Shown: piece by piece, positions 55,137-64,000 of the stretch
How positions within the stretch are numbered: position 1 is the first letter of the stretch
Layout of the letters: the number at the start of each line of letters is the position of its first letter
NCBI GenBank assembly: GCA_917880885.1
Contig: OU862913.1
Location: forward strand, 1,116,001 to 1,180,000
DNA length: 64,000 bases
Reading direction: 5' to 3'
Source: Limnephilus marmoratus
Taxonomy: Eukaryota; Arthropoda; Insecta; Trichoptera; Limnephilidae
Translations under genes and position numbers: made by a program
The notes under the pieces: generated by a model
Database searches by the model: none
The model's input: only the letters and a program-made list of their open reading frames with translations
What the model was told of the DNA's origin: nothing

Positions 55137-55565
55137 TGTATTTGAAACCCTTTCATTAGTAAGTGTTTGAAACCCTTTCATTTGTACATATTTGAAACCC
55201 ATTCATTTGTATTTATGTTTTTGAAAGCCTTTCATTTGTATGTATTTGAAACCCTTTCAATTGTACGTATTTGAAACCATTTCATTTGTATGTATTTGAA
55301 ACCCTTTCATTTATACGCATTTGAAACCGTTTCATTTGTATGTATTTGAAACCCTTTCATTTGTACGTATTTGAAACCTTTTCATTTGTATGTATTTGAA
55401 ACCTTTTCATTTGTATGTATTTGAAACCCTTTCATTTGTACGTATTTGAAACCTTTTCATTTGTATGTATTTGAAACCTTTTCATTTGTATATATTTGAA
55501 ACCTTTTCATTTGTATATATTTGAAACCTTTTCATTTGTATGTATTTGAAATCTTTTCATTTGAA
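55137..55565. repeat. 25-bp minisatellite at zinc-finger gene 3' end
   Basis: About 17 units of a 25-bp motif (TTTGAAACCTTTTCATTTGT followed by ATGTA) are present. The unit length is not a multiple of three; on the minus strand one of the three phases contains TGA, so the array ends the reading frame of the zinc-finger gene (stop 55534-55532). Confidence 0.9.
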
Positions 55566-56225
55566 ACTATTCCATTATCTAAATTCAAAAGTCTATTATT
55601 ATTAAAACCTCTTCCAATCACATTTGAATCTCTCCGTGAGTCATTTGAAACTATTCCATTACCTAAATTCAAAACTCTATTGTTATCATTACGTGAAACT
55701 CCAATGTTATTGGAAAACTGTAAACTATTTGTTGGAGCGGTTTTCGACTGATCGATACAAGTTTGTTGTAATGTCGTATCAAAACTTGATACGTTAGATT
55801 TAAATGTTTTATTTACTTGTCGATTTTCAACGGATTTAAAATTTGAACAGAATGCAGAAGCGATTTCAAAAGTCGAAATGTTGGATCTTTCGATAGAATC
55901 TTGCGTGTTCGTTACACTTAAATTGACAACTCTATCTTTATTTTTCATTTGAAGAATTTGTAAGTTTCCATTGGCAATTGTCAAAAAGTCTTGGACGGTC
56001 GAACGAACAATTCTAGAATTTAAGATAGTAATTTTGTCATTTGTCTGTTTTTCGATGACTGAATTTCTGGGTGGTTCCGTGTTGCCGGCGGGCGGGATAT
56101 ATTGACTGGTGTCGCCGCATGTGACCGTTGAGGTGGTTGGCATATTATTGTTGTCGGTGGGAGGTTGGATGACGTCAGATTTGTGTCGTTTGACGTGAGC
56201 GTTGAGAGTCGCCTGCCGAGTGAAT
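55532..56225 (-). CDS. Zinc-finger gene last exon (finger 8 and tail)
   Basis: It follows the acceptor ATTTCAG, completes FTRQATLNAHVKRHKSD, then runs 200 residues of Asn/Ser/Thr-rich tail containing the repeated phrase NGIVSN. The stop lies inside the 25-bp minisatellite. A minus-strand frame beyond the array (55156-54974) again contains NGIVSN, so the original C-terminus probably continued there. Confidence 0.85.
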
Positions 56226-59200
56226 CTGAAATGAAAAAAAAAATTACGATAAGAGTGGAAAATAATTTCTCTCGGGGCCTATGTCATCTTTGAAGATGCT
56301 GTGTGGGAACCCATGTTGTAGAAGGGAGTAAATACAGAAGATGGCAAATCGTTCCACAGTTGAGTCGTAGAAGCAACCCTTGTTCGTGTGACTAGATGAA
56401 TGTCAACCGTGTACAAATGTTGGACGAGTGTTTCACTCCTTTACCGGTGCCGCAGGGATCAATGACACTAGTTCCTTGAAGAATCTTCTATTGAAATACC
56501 GGTAGAACAAGTGCAGCATTTCAACCTGACGCCTGTGCTCTAAAGATTGTAATACGTTTGTTAAGATAGGGAAATCTATCAAACAAGAAAGAAAGATAAA
56601 TGCAGGTAACTTTATTAATGGAGGACTGAATGCCGTTGGCGCTAATAAAAAACTGTCAAAAGAAGAGAAGCTAGCAGTCCACAATGGAGTGCTGGTACTT
56701 ACCCTGATGTATGACAGTGAGGCATGGAATTGGCAGAGGAAGGATGAAAGCAGACTGAATGCTGTTGGCGCTAAAAAAAACTGTCAAAAGAAGAGAAGCT
56801 AGCAGTCCACAATGGAGTGCTGGTACTAGTGCTGGTATGTATGACAGTGAGGCATGGAACTGGCAGAGGAAGGATGAAAGCAGACTGAATGCTGTTGAAA
56901 TGAGACCCCTGAGGCATATGTGTGGTAAAACCATGTATGATCGTGTGAAAAATGTGGAGATCCGCAGAGAATGCAAGGCTGATGTAAGCGTAATGAGTAA
57001 GATTAAGATTAAGACAGGGACCCTCAGATGGTTTGGGCATGTAGAGCGAATGAATGAAGAAAGTAATAGAAGAAGTCGGGGACGCCCGAGGAAGACATGG
57101 CACGATCAAATGAATCAGATACTTGAGTCGGGCCATGTTAAGAGTCAGAATAGAAGAGTATGTATGAATGTGAATGAGGAAAAAGTGTGTGCCAGTTAGT
57201 TAGTTAGCACAAAAATAATATCAATGCCTTCAGAAGCATAAAAGGTAGATCTAGCTTCTCCGCATACTGTTCATATTTTAAAAATAATTTATTAACTGAA
57301 CAAAACATGAATGAATACCTCTTGTGGCAAACCGGGCACTCCTTCAGTCTGGTGTCACTGTGTGTGTGCATGTGCGCGCGGAGCGAGTTGGAGTGCGTGA
57401 AGCGGGCAGCACACGTGGGGCACACATGGTCACGCACGCCACTGTGCACGCGCGCGTGGGACTTCAGCGAGGACTGCAAACAACAAAGGTTATTAAACAT
57501 ACTAATTTCAGGTTATTATATATACTGAGGAACAGGCAAAGGGACATTCACCGAAGCGCACTCGCCAGGTCATCACCGTAATACAAGACTGACCTTGTGC
57601 AGGAAGGCCTTGCCGCACTCCGGGCAGATGAAGTCCCTGCTACCGGAGTGTGTGCGCTGGTGCACCAGCAGGTTGGAGCGCAGGGCGAAGCGCTTGGGGC
57701 AAGAGAGACAGGCGAAGGGGCGTTCGCCGGAGTGCACTCGCCTGTGTCCCTTCAGGTCCGAGGATGTGGAGAAAGCCTTACCGCACCCGGCGAACTGTAA
57801 CCCGGAGAATAAGTGTTATAAATTACCAGGTGCAAAGGCAACAAAGATATAGAGAATTGGATCAAACTAGAGAGTGGGTAATGTTGGTCTAGAAGCTTCA
57901 AGGTAGTAATAACCTTGCAGTTTTTGAATTGTGTATATGCAAACAATAATGCAAACTAAAATAAAGTTTTTGCTGTATAGAAACCTACATTATACATTTA
58001 TAAAAAAACCATAGATAAAATTGCGAGAAACAATTTACAAAAAAATCTGCTTCAAAACAGGCTCGCCTAGTGAGGCAGGCTATGCACAACTAAAAATCTC
58101 TATAAATAAAAATGAATCCCCGAAATGTATGTACGCGCATAACTTCCGAACGACTGCCCCAAATTGGATAATTCTTTTATTGTTGTATTTGTTATTGTCA
58201 GGACAAGGTTTGTATAAAACTATTGGTGAGCTCTGGCATTATGAAATTTGTATAAAAAAATTGCAATAGGTGGCACGCGAGCTGTTTTAAAACTGAATGT
58301 ATATTTAGTCCTAAATGTATGGAATGCGGGAGCAGGGAGGAGGGAGGGGAGAGGGGGAATTCGGGAGGGGGGTTCGCGGGACGGGTGAAAGGGGGAGTGG
58401 AGTGGGGAGAGGGAAGGTTGAGAAAGCGGAGTGGGAACGCGAGAGGGAAAGGAGACGCGGGGAGAAACAATTTCCTTATTAAATGGCATAGCAACGCATG
58501 CCGGGAACCAGCTAGTATTGTATAATTATACTACTTCGGTGTAACCGTTCTTACATTACTTTCTATTTGTTAATTTTTTTGTACTGATTGATGTAATCTA
58601 TTTGTAAACTACATTGAACATGTAATTTTTTTTAGTTATAAAGTTGCCAATTTCATTGAATAAAGATATTGTTATTATTGTATTATTATTATAATGCGCA
58701 CTGCCCGTACGAGATTCTAGGAGTAGTCTTTAAATTACAACATGGTAAAATATTTTTTGCTGATTTTAACGTAATTATTTTCATGGTAGTTATTCAGTAG
58801 GTTCTTGCTCAGTATTAATTTCGGCGTGCCGTGGAACGACTGATAACATATTCAAATTGCCTGGACGTTGCTCGATTGTTTTTGGAAAAAAAGCAGAAAC
58901 GGTTATAAGGGCGACGTCATGACATAATAATGAATTTGTCGGAAGTTTGATTTGTAAAGAGTTATATTATGAAGTGTGATTTTGTGTTTAATCTCAGCAC
59001 GAGAAATATTATTATTACTCGTAAATGATTGTGTAAATTTCTCTATCAGCGACTTTGCTTCATAACAGAGTGGTTGCTTGATGTAGTCCGGGTTTTTTTT
59101 ATTCAACAAGCCAGAGAGGCAAGTGCGAACACCTACAAATTGGTGCTGTGAAGAATTAATGCTTGACGCTCGTAATGACGTGGAAAACAATCCACCGAGA

Positions 59201-62200
59201 AATAGCCACCGGGAATATTGAATACAGCTGGATACATTGATTTTTTGGTCGGGCGTGTTTACAGCCTATGACGTTATATAAAACAGCCACGTACAATCCA
59301 ATATCACCGAGGACAACTTTAATGAAGATTGCAGGCACTTCTTAAATGACATTTACAGTCTAGAACTGCGGGTTATATCCTTTCAATGCTGAGAGATGGC
59401 CTATGACGCATTGTGATCAGCGGGCCTTTGTGGATGGACTGGAATCTCGGCTCCTTCACTGTGACATGGACATGCGAAGCGGCAGCTCTGGGGCTCTTCT
59501 CCAGCTATCTGGAGCCCTTGTCGCTGAGGTTAGAAGAGGTGCGCTATATTAACTATCGCAAGCTATGAATGATCATTTGGAGTGGATTCTACTAAAATAA
59601 CTGAATTATCTCTCTCTCTCTCTATATATTTTTTGAGTTTACAAAGGTATTTATGTAGATTATGTTTTTGCTTGTCAATAATAACAAGTACATTTTGTTT
59701 ATTGTGAGTTCTTTTATTTACATCAGATAGTAGCTTTCTTTTATCCCACGCAGGACCCTGAGATGATGATGAGAGCTCATGTACACGGAATTTCTCTGCT
59801 AACTGAGAAAGGTACGTGTCATGATTTAGGCATTTTTAGTAATAAAACTGCAAGAGGATTACTCCAGGTTGCAGATTGGAAGAAGACGGCCGAGGACAGA
59901 GGGCGGTGGAGGCTTATTTTGAAGGAGGCCAAGGCTCGAAATGGGCTGTAGCGCCATTGAAGAAGAAGAAGTAATAAAACTAAATTTAAGCATAATTTTT
60001 TTAGTTTATTTAGAAAAAACCCTAGATGAAATTATTCAACCCTCAAATCTTTCATGATTTGTTTTTTAGTTTTTTATTAGTCTTTCAATGTAAATGATAG
60101 ATGGGATCCTTCAGTTGAAATCAAATGCCGCATTGAGCAAGCTCGTGCAACCTTTATCCGCATGAAAAAAATGTTCTGCAGTCATGATCTCAACCTTGGA
60201 TTACGAATGCGAATGGTCAGATGCTGATGAAGATGTTACGGTTCGGATGAATAAAGAAAAGGAAGTGAGAGCAATAGGCAAAACACAGTGGGTCGCTTGT
60301 GTACGCCATTAATGCATACCAGTTTTGCACAACACTACTACACGTACAATGGAGTGGTGTGGTTTAATCAACTAGCAATAGAGCTGAGATTAGAACCTGA
60401 CTACAATAAATTCAAAAATAAATTAAACAATAATATCTTAAATAATTTAGCCACTTAGAACCGCATTAACTTTAAATTAACAATACATTTTCAAAAATTT
60501 ATTTTATATTATTATTTTTATTATTTATTTTTTTTTTACACATTTGATTTATGTGAGTAGGTACGTAAATATAATGTATGTGTTATAATTTTTAATTATA
60601 ATTTTTTTAATTAAAAAAAAAAATATATATATATTTTCTCTTCCCTTTACACACGAGTAGTTACACTCTTGTAAAGGTTATATATTATATACATATATAT
60701 GTTTATACTGTTTCTAATCAATGTTGCATGTTAGTATTTAATGATTTGAGTTTAATCCGATTGTAACCTGAAAATGCAATTACTCATGATTATATTACAT
60801 GTATATGTATATAAAAAGTAATAAAAAAAAAAAAAAAAAAGTAATTAAAACTATAAAAATCCGAAAACTTCAACATCTTGGACACGTGATGAGACAATGC
60901 AGGGAAAGATTGCCGGGAAACGGGGCCCTGGAAGAAGGAGAACCTCATGGCTGAAAAACCTGAGACAGTGGTTTGGCCAGTCTACCGTGGAGCTGTTCCG
61001 GGCCGCAGTAAACAAAGTCCGCATAGCCAACATGATAGCCAACGTCCGTTGAACGGACAGGGCACAACAAGAAGAAGAAGTAATTCAAAATAAAATACTG
61101 TTTTTTAAAGCACAATATGAAAGACTCTTTCTATAAAAATATTTTTTCCATTGTGCGTCATAATTGAGTATTTGCGTACAGCCTAGCGGGTCACCTCGTA
61201 AGCACTCCGGCTCGTTCCAGCAGCAGGTACAACTGGCCATTAGACAGAACACAACTTATCTAAATCTATATAAATAAAAATGAATTGCCGAAATGTATGT
61301 ACGCGCATAACTTCCGAACGACTGCACCAAATTGGATAATTATTTTTTTTGTGTGTTCATTATTGCCAGGACAAGGTTTGTATAAAAGAAGCAGGGAGCT
61401 CTGGCATAATGAAATTGGCATAAAAATTGCAATAGGTGGTTCGTGAGCTGCTTGAAAACTGAATGTACTGGGATTGAATGTATGGAATGCGGGAGGGGGA
61501 GGGGGGACGGAAACTCTGGAGGGGGAGGGGAACTCGAGAGGGGGGTTTGCGGGACGTGGGAAGCAAGAAAGGGAAGTGAGGAGAGGGAAGGCGGAGCGTG
61601 AGGGGTAGGGGTGAGGGAGAGGAAGGGGAACGGGCCAAAGGGAAAGGACACGCAGGGAGAAACAATTTATTTATTAAATGGCATAGCAACGCATGCCGGG
61701 AACCAGCTAGTATTTATATATAAATGAATCCCTGTTTCCCTTGGTCACGCCATAACTTCAGATGGACTTTACCTATTTCATTCATCTTTTTTTTAAAATT
61801 TTCTAATACTTTGTAGAAGGTTCTTACGAAAAGAAAAATTAAGAGAATTGCGCAAAAAATTGAATAATTTCAGAAAACTTAATGACTATTTTAACTTTGC
61901 ACGTTTGACAGTTTGCGCGTTTGATGAAATTGAATTTAGCAGGCAGCTGTTTTTTTTTGTATCAAAAGAATTGTCTAAGGATTTTTTTAAATTATAGATA
62001 TTTTAAATGTTAGGTACCAAATTTGATTGATTTTGTTCTTATAATATACAAAAATTAATATTTGTAATATATGAAAAATGAAATTTTTAATAAAAAATTG
62101 TAATAGGTGGCACGCGACCTGTATGAAAACTGAATGTACTAAGACTGAATATATGGAACGCGAGAGGGGGGTTTACGGGACGGGGGGAGCGGGAGAGGGG

Positions 62201-62729
62201 AGAGGGGGCGGGGAAGGTAGAAGGGGAACGTGGGAGGGTAGGGGATGCGGGAGGGAACGGGGACAGATGGGAAAGGACATGCAGGGTAAAACAATTTATT
62301 TCTTTTAATATGGCATTGCAACGCATGCCAGGAACCACCTAGTTTTATATATAAATCAAACTCCAAGTCTTGGATCAACAACCAAGACAGAATAAGCATC
62401 AGCGATTTTATTAAAAACTATTTATAAGTCCGTATTCCCAATACAACGATGATTGTCTTTTGTTAAAAATAAGAATGAATAAACAAAAAACCTCGCAGTG
62501 GTGTGGACGCTGCCCCGTGTGTGTGCGTTGGTGCGCATTGAGGTTGGCACGCAGAGTGAAGCGGCGCGGACAGAGCGTGCAGGCATGCGCACGTGGAGCA
62601 TCATGCGCCCGGCGGTGCGCACGCAACCCTGCTGCGCTGGACAGTCCGCGTCCGCACCGCTCACACACGCAAGCCGGCCGCCCACTGTGACGCTGCATGT
62701 GCGCCTTCAGTGCTACGGCTACTACGAAC
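55532..62729 (-). CDS. Host C2H2 zinc-finger protein, 3' four exons
   Basis: Exons 62729-62492, 57794-57594, 57473-57319 and 56225-55532 join in phase (2, 0, 0, 2) into about 428 residues. There are eight C2H2 fingers: a partial one (FVVAVALKAHMQRH, its Cys pair lying in a missing upstream exon), CERCGRGLSS…, CTLCPRRFTL…, CEFAGCGKAFSTSSDLKGH (split between exons, C-x4-C), CLSCPKRF…, CPECGKAFLHKSSLKSH (split), CPTCAARF… and CPVCHKRFTRQATLNAHVKRH (split). An Asn/Ser/Thr-rich 200-residue tail follows. Exons are GC-rich with GC-ending codons, unlike their surroundings. Such arrays bind DNA in the nucleus as transcription regulators; the target is unknown. The 5' end lies outside the window. Splice junctions all fall in fingers, which supports the join. 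Confidence 0.85.
56240..56345 (-). mobile_element. Reversed family-B SINE piece in zinc-finger gene intron
   Basis: CTCTCGGGGCCTATGTCATC and TGCTGTGTGGGA are the reverse complement of the family-B tail region. Confidence 0.5.
56433..56580 (-). pseudogene. LINE C-terminal scrap
   Basis: The minus strand encodes LQSLEHRRQVEMLHLFYRYF and KELVSLIPAA, parallel to the fragment at 46209-46538. Confidence 0.65.
56590..57199 (+). pseudogene. RTE-like LINE C-terminal fragment in intron
   Basis: The plus strand reads DSEAWNWQRKDESRLNAVEM, LRHMCGKTMYDRVKNVEIRR, TLRWFGHVERMNEE and RGRPRKTWHDQM, the C-terminal signature of RTE-like LINEs. The first part (56625-56754) is tandemly duplicated with a period of about 130 bp. 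It lies antisense in the last intron of the zinc-finger gene. Confidence 0.85.
57319..57473 (-). CDS. Zinc-finger gene exon (fingers 6-8)
   Basis: 155 bp after the acceptor TTTGCAG. It completes SSLKSHARVHSGVRDHVC, then a finger CPTCAARFTHSNSLRAHMHTH and CPVCHKR, with donor GTATTC. Confidence 0.9.
57594..57794 (-). CDS. Zinc-finger gene exon (fingers 4-6)
   Basis: 201 bp after the acceptor GGGTTACAG. FAGCGKAFSTSSDLKGHRRV, a complete finger with CLSCPKRFALRSNLLVHQRTH, then CPECGKAFLHK, and the donor GTCAGT. Confidence 0.9.
58097..58515 (+). mobile_element. Non-autonomous Helitron, copy A
   Basis: It starts TCTCTATAAATAAAAATGAA after A, and ends GGCATAGCAACGCATGCC (5-bp hairpin GGCAT/ATGCC), then GGGAACCAGCTAG before T. 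The A|T target and the 3' hairpin about 10 nt from CTAG are Helitron hallmarks. The centre is purine-rich (58320-58460). No Rep gene. Confidence 0.9.
58516..59400. other. No gene seen
   Basis: Intron of the zinc-finger gene. AT-rich, with an L2-like (TTA)n tail near 58660-58690. Confidence 0.5.
59404..59553 (+). other. Short open frame, unknown
   Basis: 49 codons (MTHCDQRAFVDGLESRLLHC…GALLQLSGALVAEVRR) with GC-ending codons stand out from the AT-rich background. The QRAFVDGLE phrase is reminiscent of gag-type capsids, but nothing around supports it. Confidence 0.2.
59763..59975 (+). pseudogene. RTE-like LINE 3' end
   Basis: It encodes LLQVADWKKTAEDRGRWRLI followed by LKEAKARNGL and a stop, then a GAAGAAGAAG tail, as at the end of RTE-like LINEs. 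Confidence 0.6.
60100..61085 (+). pseudogene. RTE-like LINE fragment split by another LINE tail
   Basis: 60117-60230 encodes EIKCRIEQARATFIRMKKMF and LGLRMRMVRC. After an insertion the C-terminus resumes at 60848 with IRKLQHLGHVMRQC, RRRTSWLKNLRQWFGQS and ELFRAAVNKVRIANMIANVR, a stop and a GAAGAAGAAG tail at 61067-61080. The insertion (about 60245-60845) starts with a CR1/L2-like C-terminus (NAYQFCTTLLHVQWSGVVWF, ending LNNLAT stop) and a long AT-rich 3' end. Confidence 0.75.
61265..61710 (+). mobile_element. Non-autonomous Helitron, copy B
   Basis: It starts TCTATATAAATAAAAATGAA after A, ends GCATGCCGGGAACCAGCTAG before T, with the same 3' hairpin as copy A and a purine-rich centre. It is 446 bp. 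Confidence 0.9.
61712..62342 (+). mobile_element. Non-autonomous Helitron, copy C, abutting copy B
   Basis: The 5' part (TATATATAAATGAATCCCTG) differs from that of A and B but matches the reversed copy at 42101-42716. The 3' end GCATGCCAGGAACCACCTAG is the shared terminus with mutations. It begins right at the 3' end of copy B. Confidence 0.8.
62492..62729 (-). CDS. Zinc-finger gene exon (fingers 1-3, start of 4)
   Basis: The acceptor is TTCACAG. It encodes the second half of one finger, two complete fingers and the start HHCE of the next. The donor is GTTTTT (weak after G5). The 3' neighbour exon supplies FAGCGKAF, giving the C-x4-C finger. Confidence 0.85.
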
Positions 62730-62764
62730 CTGTGAAGTTACATCAAATGTAAATACAAATACCA

Positions 62765-63340
62765 ACCGACTTAAGAAGATGTAAATCAACAATAATAATG
62801 GCCCAATAATGGAGCCCTGTGGTACTCCACATGTAATTTCTGTGCTGCTTGAAACCTTTCCAATCACAACTGAACTATGTCTATTGGAATGGTAGCTATT
62901 AACATATTAGTTTCCACACAGTTCTACTAGCTACCGCACTGCCTTTCATCCAATTACCGTACTATTTTCTCATTTTGATACTCTTCCCAGGAAGATAATT
63001 ATTGTGCAAAAAAATTTTAAGACTATCTAAAAAAGAGTTATATATATCTGGTGCTTCCGAAATTTCGTTCGACAGCACCATTCCTCTTGTCATGCTATGC
63101 TGTGCTAGAACATCTGTTCTGCCATAGGATATTTTAAACAAGTTGTGTCGACTACGGCTGAAGTTTTAGTAAGCCATAGCATTCCAAGAGGAACGAACTG
63201 TCGAATTATGTTAAAACTAAGTATTGCAAGATTTGCATAACATCTAGTTTCTAAGCTAAATCTATTTGTTATCTCAAGTAAGTCTACATGGTGCATGAAC
63301 CTTGGATAATTTCCATATGTCCACATATAGACATACAAAT
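62765..63340 (-). pseudogene. CR1/Jockey-group LINE pieces
   Basis: The minus strand encodes SSTEITCGVPQGSIIGPLL (62800-62860) in one piece. In another it encodes NRFSLETRCYANLAILSFNI (about 63210-63270), the C-terminal tail. Gaps and frameshifts separate them. Confidence 0.6.
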
Positions 63341-64000
63341 GTTTTCTGGATTCAAAAGTTCACCAGAGATGTCATTGGAAATGAAGCTATATCTTCTGGT
63401 TTGACAATCTGTCTTCCCAGGTCTCGTTTCCCATCTTCACTCGTCCTTGACAATGTGTCTTCCCAGGTCTCATTTCCCCTCTTCACACGTCCTCGGTTCC
63501 CTGAAGGTCCCACGAGGGAAAAGGGCTTCATCTCTCCTCTCCACTCCTTAGTTCCCCGAAGGCTCCACGACGGAGAGTTCACCTACTTTTGGTTCCCTAA
63601 AGGCCCCACAAGGGAAGAGTCCACCCCACCTTGGTTCCCCGAGGCCCCCGGGAAAGAAGAGGACTTCATCTCTCCTCTTCACTCCTCCTTGGTTCCTTAA
63701 AGGCCCCACAAGGAAGAACTCATGGAGGTGGCCTCAGCTCTCATCTCCACGGCTTCTCCTCTTGGTTCCTCCTACAGGCCCCAGGAAGGAAGTCCACAGA
63801 GGTGGCCTCAGCACTCCTAGGTTCTCAAAAGGCCCCTAGTTTTCGAATGGTCCCACGAGTGACCAGGGAAATAGAAGGTCCACTCCAGCAGAACCCCGAG
63901 TGCTGGAGTAGGATCTAAATACTCTGAGATGCGACCTTGTTTCTCGGAGGCACCGTTCGTAACACTGTTCCCAAGAACATTCAGCCTGAGCACTAGTACT
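63341..64000. repeat. Imperfect pyrimidine-rich repeats, no gene
   Basis: Units with GTCTTCCCAGGTCTCRTTTC (63410, 63460) and GGTTCCCYGAAGGC with CCACRAGGGA recur irregularly from 63410 to 63880 at roughly 50-60 bp. Open frames here are low in complexity and not called. Confidence 0.6.

Noticed and set aside
63302..63700. 132-codon Pro/Arg-rich frame
   Set aside because: It follows imperfect pyrimidine-rich repeats and has low complexity; no splice or domain support.

Overview
This is a repeat-dominated, AT-rich insect nuclear window. Introns have GT-AG borders, and piggyBac, Tigger/pogo, hAT, Helitron, RTE-like and CR1/L2-like elements and tRNA-derived SINEs lie nested in one another. Two ordinary host genes stand out by GC-richer coding exons. 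I cannot fix the insect order from the sequence; a moth or butterfly is possible but not shown.

Layout. 0-5 kb: a decayed Ty3/Gypsy gag-protease-RT fragment, split by an unclassified 0.7-kb repeat, with a hammerhead-like foldback upstream. 5-9 kb: a tRNA-like sequence, a 109-bp-arm palindrome, and a 2.0-kb element with a repeated 20-bp motif near both ends. 9.7-10.8 kb: a 69/63-bp minisatellite. 11.1-16.7 kb: a Tigger/pogo transposase gene cut by a piggyBac element (itself carrying the 0.7-kb repeat) and, further on, by a 1.8-kb insertion that joins a SINE head-to-head to a decayed glycoprotein-like gene with a vesiculovirus-type transcription-start motif. 18-19.4 kb: a 215-bp satellite.

20.9-30.4 kb (minus): a complete three-exon NOSIP gene (292 aa). 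Its two introns are filled with MITEs, SINEs, LINE pieces, a hAT element and a second copy of the motif-array element. 32-45 kb: two inverted copies of one CR1/L2-like LINE flank a young non-autonomous LTR element (1179-bp LTRs, 2 differences). The right-hand LINE is split by a 3394-bp hAT-type element that itself carries another LINE in reverse and a Helitron. 48.7-51.0 kb: a TIR element carrying a decayed array of C2H2 zinc fingers. 53.5-53.9 kb: a candidate two-exon 5' end of an unknown plus-strand gene. 55.5-62.7 kb (minus): the four 3' exons of a host C2H2 zinc-finger gene (8 fingers), whose end is eroded by a 25-bp minisatellite and whose introns hold Helitrons and LINE fragments.

The two host genes have no evident joint function; they are unrelated neighbours. 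The main interest lies in the nested insertions: exact target-site duplications allow their order to be worked out.
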